In this document: positions 22,921-27,084 of the stretch, piece after piece
Layout of the letters: each line of letters begins with the position of its first letter
Position numbering within the stretch: position 1 is the first letter of the stretch
NCBI GenBank assembly: GCA_016218905.1
Contig: JACRCS010001078.1
Coordinates: forward strand, 1 to 27,084
Length of the DNA stretch: 27,084 bases
Direction: 5' to 3'
Source: Deltaproteobacteria bacterium
GTDB taxonomy: Bacteria; Desulfobacterota_C; Deferrisomatia; Deferrisomatales; JACRMM01
Notes under the pieces: model-generated
Told to the model about the DNA's origin: nothing
Databases searched by the model: none
What the model saw: only the letters and a program-made list of their open reading frames with translations
Program-made: the position numbers and the translations under genes

Positions 22921-23502
22921 TCACCACTGCCTTCCTTCGTGCCCACGCTCGACGGGCTTGGCGCCCACGGCGTAGTCCGCCTTCTCCTCGGACTCCGAAG
23001 AGATCTCTTCGGCGCCGTTCATCCGGAGCACCTGGAGAGCATGCTTGCGCCACTCGTGGTCGTCGCAGTGAGCCGAGAGGAGCACGCCGCCTTTCCTCAA
23101 GCGGCCCTCGTAGCGCTTCGCCTCGTACTCCGGCATTCCGGCCCCCACGAGCGCGCCGACGAGGCCTCCCAGCGACGTGCCTACTCCACATCCCGCGAGC
23201 GCAGCCACGAGTGGCCCCGCCACGGCGAACTGCCCCAATTCCGGGATGGCCAGGGTGCCCGCGCCTACGAGCCAGCCGAACGCCGCTCCCGCGACCGCGC
23301 CCGTTACCCCGCCCGCCGTGGTCCCTTCCGGCGCCTTGGAGTGCCTCTCGAAGGCGAGGTCCTTCGAACCCGGGTTCTCCTGGTACATCATGGAAATATC
23401 TTCTTTGCGGAATCCGGCCTTGCTGAGCTCCTCTGCAGCTTTGTGAGCCTTTTCCCTACTCGGAAAGATCCCAAATACGGCTTTATTGTAAGCTCTCGCC
23501 AT
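22921..23502 (-). CDS. YflT/GSP17M-like stress protein with glycine-rich membrane hairpin
   Basis: The 193-aa product starts with a general-stress-protein-17M-like domain (AVFGIFPSREKAHKAAEELSKAGF, then EDISMMYQ). A Gly/Ala-rich hydrophobic region at about 69-125 (GGVTGAVAGAAFGWLVGAG and GVGTSLGGLVGALVGAG) follows, probably two membrane-inserting helices. A C-terminal part with YEGRLRKGGVLLSAH then reads like a second small alpha-beta domain. Proteins of this pattern occur widely in soil bacteria as stress-associated proteins of unknown role. The start at 23502 has GGGAGGTGAAGCT before it; ATG 23526 lacks a site. The upstream sequence has two TATCTTG repeats in an AT-rich patch that could hold the promoter. 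The gene seems intact among broken neighbours. Confidence 0.7.
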   Translation of the reverse strand: MARAYNKAVFGIFPSREKAHKAAEELSKAGFRKEDISMMYQENPGSKDLAFERHSKAPEGTTAGGVTGAVAGAAFGWLVGAGTLAIPELGQFAVAGPLVAALAGCGVGTSLGGLVGALVGAGMPEYEAKRYEGRLRKGGVLLSAHCDDHEWRKHALQVLRMNGAEEISSESEEKADYAVGAKPVERGHEGRQW

Positions 23503-23689
23503 AGCTTCACCTCCCATAGCGAACAAGATATCTCACATCAAGATAGCTACGCTCTCCGGCAGTAGAGCGCAAAATCCCCGAATGGCCCGAGTTCGTATCC
23601 GAAAGCCTCCGCCAGGGACCCCTTGTCGGGGGCCATGGTATTGACCAGGGCAGGCCCCCGGCGGGGCCAGGGAACCCCTTTGGCGCCGG

Positions 23690-24119
23690 TGTATGAAACT
23701 GCGTGCCTTCGCGTGTAGGCGTGCCAGGCTGGGACTCCTGGCCAGAGGCGAGGAGAGGCTCGGCGAGGCAGCCCGAGGGGTCGGAGAGCTCGGGGGCGAG
23801 GCTCTGCCGCTGCTCGTGGATGTGGCAGAGCCCGGCCGGTCGAGTGGGCGGCGGAAGAGGTGGAGAAGACGTTCGGCCTGATCGACGTTTGGGTGAATAA
23901 CGCGATGACCTCCGTCTTCTCGGTCTTCACGGACATGAACCCGGAGGCTTCCGACGCGTGAACTAAGTCACATACCTCGGGTACGTCTACGGCACGCGGG
24001 CCGCGCTCCGCCGGATGCTGCCTCGAGACCGCGGCGCCATCGTCCGGGTCGGTTCGGCTCATCTCCGAGCGGAGCATCCCCGTCCAGGCCGCTTACTGCG
24101 GCGCGAAGACGCGATCCGC
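23690..24119 (+). pseudogene. Short-chain dehydrogenase, N-terminal half (frameshifted)
   Basis: Three plus-strand frames in turn give an SDR: AFACRRARLGLLARGEERL, LGGEALPLLVDVAEPG, then EEVEKTFGLIDVWVNNAMTS (the NNA motif), VTYLGYVYGTRAALRRMLP, RDRGAIVRVGS, and ERSIPVQAAYCGAK with the active-site YxxxK (YCGAK). The N-terminal TGxxxGIG segment is not found. There are at least four frame breaks, so the gene is dead. Similarity stops after codons for an A-K-(H)-A-I-R run at about 24119. The C-terminal half then continues on the opposite strand from 24597 (next entry). Substrate unknown. Confidence 0.82.
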
Positions 24120-24597
24120 AGATCGGGACGCGCCGAGGTTCGCAGGAGCGCCCACTTGTGCCTCGATGCCCAGAACTGCAGGTTCCAGTTCCTCGCGCCC
24201 GCTCCGAACGACCCGCGCCGCGAAGGGGCCGGGCACGGGGGCCCAGAGGTTGAAAGGCCGGGCGCGGTCGTCCGACCTCGGACCTCTGCTGGCCTTCGAC
24301 CGCCTTGCGGGCCAGGTACAGATCGAGAAGCCCCGGGGCGATCTTGTTGCCCCACATGGCCTTGACGGTGGGCAGTCCGACCCAGACCTCCCGCCGGTGG
24401 TGGTGCGCGGCCCACCAGACCGCCTCCGCTCCAACTTCCGGCTGATAGACCGGCGGAACCGGCTGAGGCTTCCTCGGCATCGACTACTTGATTCCAGTCG
24501 AACTGCGGCGTGTTCATCGGCGGCATCTGGACCATGGTGATCCGCACGTGGCTCTTCCGGTGGAGCAGCTCGCAACGGATCGAGTCCGTAAAGCGGA
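24120..24597 (-). pseudogene. Same short-chain dehydrogenase, C-terminal half, inverted
   Basis: Read on the minus strand from 24597, the sequence picks up exactly where the plus-strand half ends: RFTDSIRCELLHRKSHVRI, TMVQMPPMNTPQFDW, then in other frames PVPPVYQPEVGAEAVWWAAH, REVWVGLPTVKAMWGNKIAP, and RPFNLWAPVPG with NWNLQFWASRHKWALL near the end. These are the substrate-loop and C-terminal segments of one SDR subfamily. The piece is therefore an inverted 478-bp fragment of the gene to its left. Frameshifts within it add to the decay. On its right it abuts the truncated phospholipase D gene. Confidence 0.82.
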
Positions 24598-24599
24598 CC

Positions 24600-25647
24600 G
24601 GCCGGAAAAGAACCTGGATGCTGCGGGCGCCACGAACCGCACCTCGGTCCAGACGAGACCTTCGAGAGCCGTGCAGAAGCTCCCTTGAAGGGCCTCCAAC
24701 GTGTCTCCCCGGACCCGGGCGGGGTTCCCCGCCCTGCTCATCTCTGCCGGGCCTTCGGCGCCCTCCTCCGTCACGCCGGCAGGCTTCGGGGAAGCCGGCC
24801 GGGATGCCCAGACGGGGGTCGCCTGAGCACTCGTCCAGTAGCCGTCGAAGGTCTCTTCCATCTCTCTGACGACGGGCCCGACCAGGAAGGCGTCGCGGTC
24901 CTTGAAGTTGAAATCGAGACTCCAGTTGAAGTACTCGTCGGCGAAGTTACGGCCCCCGACAATGCCCACGAGCCCATCCATGAGAAAGCTCTTGTTGTGC
25001 ATCCGATGGTTCAGCTCGCTGAAGCGGAACAGGAACTCCAGGCCGAAGTCGAGGCAGCCGAGCTGTCCGGTCCCGATGGGGTAGTAGATTCGCGTCTCCA
25101 GGTTTGGGTGTCCGGAGAGCGCGGCGAGGAACTCCACCGGAGGCTTGGGGCCGAAGCCGTCTAGGAGAATCCGCACTCGTACGCCGCGTTCCGCCGCGCG
25201 GACGAGCGCGTCCGCCAAGAGTGCGCCGGCGCGGTCGAGTCTCCAGATGAAGGCTTGAATGTCCAGAGTTCGGCGGGCGTTCGCGACCATCCACGCGCGT
25301 GCCGAGAGCGCTTCCTCCGCCCCCTCGAGCACATAGACGCCGCTTCGTCCACGGTGCGCTGCCTCCAGTTCTCGGAGGCCCTCCGGCTCACACACGGACG
25401 ACGCCCGCGACGGGGAGACGGGCTGGATCCCGGCGAGGAAGAGAAGATGCCAGAGAAAGCCCCGGAGGAGGGGGCGCCGAACGGCGCCCGCCGAACTCAG
25501 CAGGCACCGTTTCGCGAGCTCCCGCCGACCTGGGAACGCTGCGCTACGTAGCGCCCGGAACGCCGGCCATCTGGAGCGTCCCGTCGGACGCACTACACCC
25601 CTCCGACAATCACTCAGGCCGCAAGGCGTCTCCGCGGGACCAGACAT
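24600..25647 (-). pseudogene. Phospholipase D family protein, C-terminal half lost
   Basis: The minus-strand frame encodes the N-terminal half of a PLD/cardiolipin-synthase-like protein. It shows a hydrophobic segment (LLRGFLWHLLFLAGI), GVYVLEGAEEALSARAWMV, RTLDIQAFIWRLDRAG, AERGVRVRILLDGFG, and one complete HKD motif HNKSFLMD with GIVGGRNFADEYF. These enzymes need two HKD motifs for phosphatidyl transfer; the second is missing because the sequence switches to the inverted SDR fragment at about 24600. ATG 25647 lies three bases after the stop of the upstream gene, so coupling is likely, but it puts the hydrophobic segment at residue 60, so a later start is possible. ClsC/YmdC-like membrane lipid synthesis is the nearest role, now lost. 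Confidence 0.75.
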
Positions 25648-25650
25648 GGC

Positions 25651-26232
25651 CTAAGCGTGCGGCAATCCGGTAGCGTTGCAACCGCGGATCCGGCGACGGA
25701 TTCGCGAACGGGCGACGCTTGCGGGACCGAGATCTTCGGGCGTGACCTGGTAGAACTCGAACACCACGACGTCGATATCCGGCATCGTTCTCAGGTCGGC
25801 CACAGTCGGAGCGTTCCGCATCTTGTTCGCATCTGTCGTGGCGACGTAACCCTCCCAGGTGCCGGCGCTCCGGCGCACCCTGAAGGCCGGCCACTCCGAG
25901 GGCTCTGCAAGGTGCCGCCAGTGCAACGGCCTGTAGTAGCTCCTCAGGCCGGTGCGCGTCACGACGAGCACGAAGTCCCAACCGCGGCGCTCCCTCTCGC
26001 GAAGCCCCTCTTCCAAGAGCTTCACCGGTTCCTCGGGGCCTCGTCGGAGAGGTGCTCCGAGATCCACGACGGGCATGCGCCACTCGAATGCGGGGAAGCT
26101 CCGACGGACCAGCTCGAGCACACGAGCCCTCGCTTGCGCGAGCGCCTCCCGGTGCGCTTGTTCCAGAGAGCCGGCGATCACCCAGCCCACCTCCACCAGC
26201 CGTGCAGCGTTGGATGCGCCTTCTTCTCTCAC
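25651..26232 (-). CDS. Uncharacterised protein, possibly truncated
   Basis: I do not recognise this 193-aa product with confidence. It starts with an amphipathic helical stretch (SLEQAHREALAQARARVLEL, then RRSFPAFEWRMPVV). A region LLEEGLRERERRGWDFVLVV follows, then a C-terminal part (GTWEGYVATTDANKMRNAPT, DIDVVVFEFYQVTPEDLG). No signal peptide, membrane segment or known catalytic motif is seen. The GTG at 26232 is chosen because GAGGAGAG stands a few bases ahead; an ATG at 26310 is open but unsupported. The truncated PLD gene follows after three bases. A divergent small gene starts about 40 bases away. The sequence looks coding, but its completeness is uncertain. Confidence 0.5.
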   Translation of the reverse strand: MREEGASNAARLVEVGWVIAGSLEQAHREALAQARARVLELVRRSFPAFEWRMPVVDLGAPLRRGPEEPVKLLEEGLRERERRGWDFVLVVTRTGLRSYYRPLHWRHLAEPSEWPAFRVRRSAGTWEGYVATTDANKMRNAPTVADLRTMPDIDVVVFEFYQVTPEDLGPASVARSRIRRRIRGCNATGLPHA

Positions 26233-26271
26233 GATCGCTCTCTCCTCTGCGTCAGCCGCACGGCCGCACCG

Positions 26272-26697
26272 ATGTCCGCCTCGAGCCCAGCCGCGCCACC
26301 CGCCGCCCACGGACGCTCTAGTCTGGTCGGGTCAAGCGAGCCTGTCCCCGGCGTACAGCGGATCGACGCCACCGCCACCAACCAGCCGAGTGGGATTGAC
26401 GATCCGTCGGGTGGAGAACTCGGGAGCACCCTCACCCAACTCACCGAGGCTCTCCAGCAGACCGGCGAAAAGGCCGCCGGAACGATCGCGAACGCCGTCC
26501 GAAAGCTTCGCGACGCGGGCGTCCAGGACCTGCGGCAGGCCAAGCAGAAGGAGTCTGGCCGAGGCGAGGCGACGCAGCTGTATGACCGGATCGTAGGGCA
26601 GCTCCGCAGTGCCGCCCACGGGGGTGAGGCCGAAGCGCGTAAGCTCCTCGACGAGCTCGGCGAGAAGGTTGAGAGTGCGGGGCAGCAGGCACAGTAG
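26272..26697 (+). CDS. Small helical protein of unknown function
   Basis: The C-terminal 90 residues of this frame look coding and strongly helical: LTQLTEALQQTGEKAAGTIA, NAVRKLRDAGVQDLRQ, ATQLYDRIVGQLRSAA, EARKLLDELGEKVESAGQQAQ. The heptad-like spacing of Leu and Ala suggests a coiled coil or a phasin-like amphipathic protein. The N-terminal 45 residues are Ser/Ala/Pro-rich and low-complexity. ATG 26272 is the nearest in-frame start but has no ribosome site, so the true start may be downstream at a non-ATG codon. Divergent from the preceding gene. No family assigned. Confidence 0.42.
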   Translation: MSASSPAAPPAAHGRSSLVGSSEPVPGVQRIDATATNQPSGIDDPSGGELGSTLTQLTEALQQTGEKAAGTIANAVRKLRDAGVQDLRQAKQKESGRGEATQLYDRIVGQLRSAAHGGEAEARKLLDELGEKVESAGQQAQ

Positions 26698-26859
26698 ACG
26701 GCCGAGCAGGGGCAAGGCCAACAGCGGCATCCGAGATAGCTTCACCGGATCTGCGGGTCCGGGACATCGATCTCGGACCCGCCGTCTTCCCTCCTCACCC
26801 GACAGCCGGACCCAAGCTCTTCCGACACCCGGGCTTCCGCCCTCTCTCGCCCGAGGAGG

Positions 26860-27084
26860 TCAGTCGAACTGGATCTGGTAGTAAAGGTCCACCCCGCTCG
26901 TCTGCCCGCCGGTTTGCGTCTCGATCGTCCACTTCTTCGAGAGCTCATAACGCACCTTGAATAGGTTCTCCCCGGTCAAAAGGGCCCGGCCATAGCTCAC
27001 GAAGAGCTTGGGCGTGAGCTGCTTTCCGACCGTCACCACCGACTCCTCGATGGCTCCCTCCTCTTCGGCGCCGGGTTCCGGCAC
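26860..27084 (-). CDS. tamB: TamB/DUF490 C-terminus (partial)
   Basis: The last 74 codons of a gene that enters from beyond the right edge. The sequence has the conserved end of TamB-type translocation and assembly proteins: VTVGKQLTPKLFVSYGRALL, NLFKVRYELSKKWTIETQTG, and a final GVDLYYQIQF strand ending in an aromatic-rich beta pattern. TamB spans the periplasm and works with an Omp85 partner (TamA/BamA-like) in outer-membrane assembly or lipid transport. This marks the host as diderm. Only the C-terminal domain is visible, so the total length is unknown. Confidence 0.85.
   Translation of the reverse strand: MPEPGAEEEGAIEESVVTVGKQLTPKLFVSYGRALLTGENLFKVRYELSKKWTIETQTGGQTSGVDLYYQIQFD

Overview
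The window is high-GC DNA from a diderm (outer-membrane) bacterium. The diderm reading rests on a TamB C-terminus at the right edge, several lipoproteins and a Tat-exported oxidase. The housekeeping order guaB-guaA-gmk-rpoZ-spoT-ridA, the Rel/SpoT type and the dockerin-like tail style recall deltaproteobacterial, NC10 or Rokubacteria-like genomes. The phylum cannot be fixed from sequence reading alone.

Layout. (1) 1-4.6 kb is a decayed mobile or toxin-antitoxin island. It holds an integrase N-terminal remnant, a broken XRE-type antitoxin, an orphan MqsA antitoxin with a textbook palindromic operator, a RadC-like gene frameshifted inside its catalytic motif, an XRE-ImmA/IrrE metallopeptidase regulator with a palindromic promoter followed by a truncated PIN gene, and an apparently intact AbrB/PIN (VapBC-like) pair. 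(2) 4.7-4.9 kb has a strong plus-strand terminator that serves no visible gene and may end a small RNA. (3) 5.0-11.7 kb, minus strand, is an intact operon-like block for GMP synthesis, the omega subunit and (p)ppGpp control (guaB, guaA, gmk, rpoZ, spoT) with ridA. A back-to-back promoter region separates it from a cold-shock gene with a long leader. (4) 12.2-15.1 kb has a PHP phosphoesterase plus PQQ-propeller lipoprotein pair (minus) and queE (plus). (5) 15.6-19.75 kb is the most distinctive locus: a three-gene operon with two multicopper-oxidase-like proteins and a lipoprotein. (6) 19.75-26.7 kb contains nhaA, a DUF-type stress protein and many broken genes (GNAT, OtsA tail, small secreted proteins, an SDR gene whose C-terminal half is inverted, a phospholipase D N-terminal half). 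(7) The tamB end closes the window.

The multicopper operon is the best candidate for something undescribed. The first protein has a Tat leader and only the C-terminal copper motifs (HxxHxH and HxH). The second has no leader but carries the HxHG and HCH motifs that the first lacks, followed by a carboxypeptidase-regulatory-like domain and a dockerin-like C-terminus. The third is a lipoprotein that looks cohesin-like. The inferred model is a split oxidase whose trinuclear copper cluster forms between two chains, co-exported on one Tat signal and docked to a lipid-anchored cohesin-like partner. The motif distribution is visible; the assembly, export and docking are inference.
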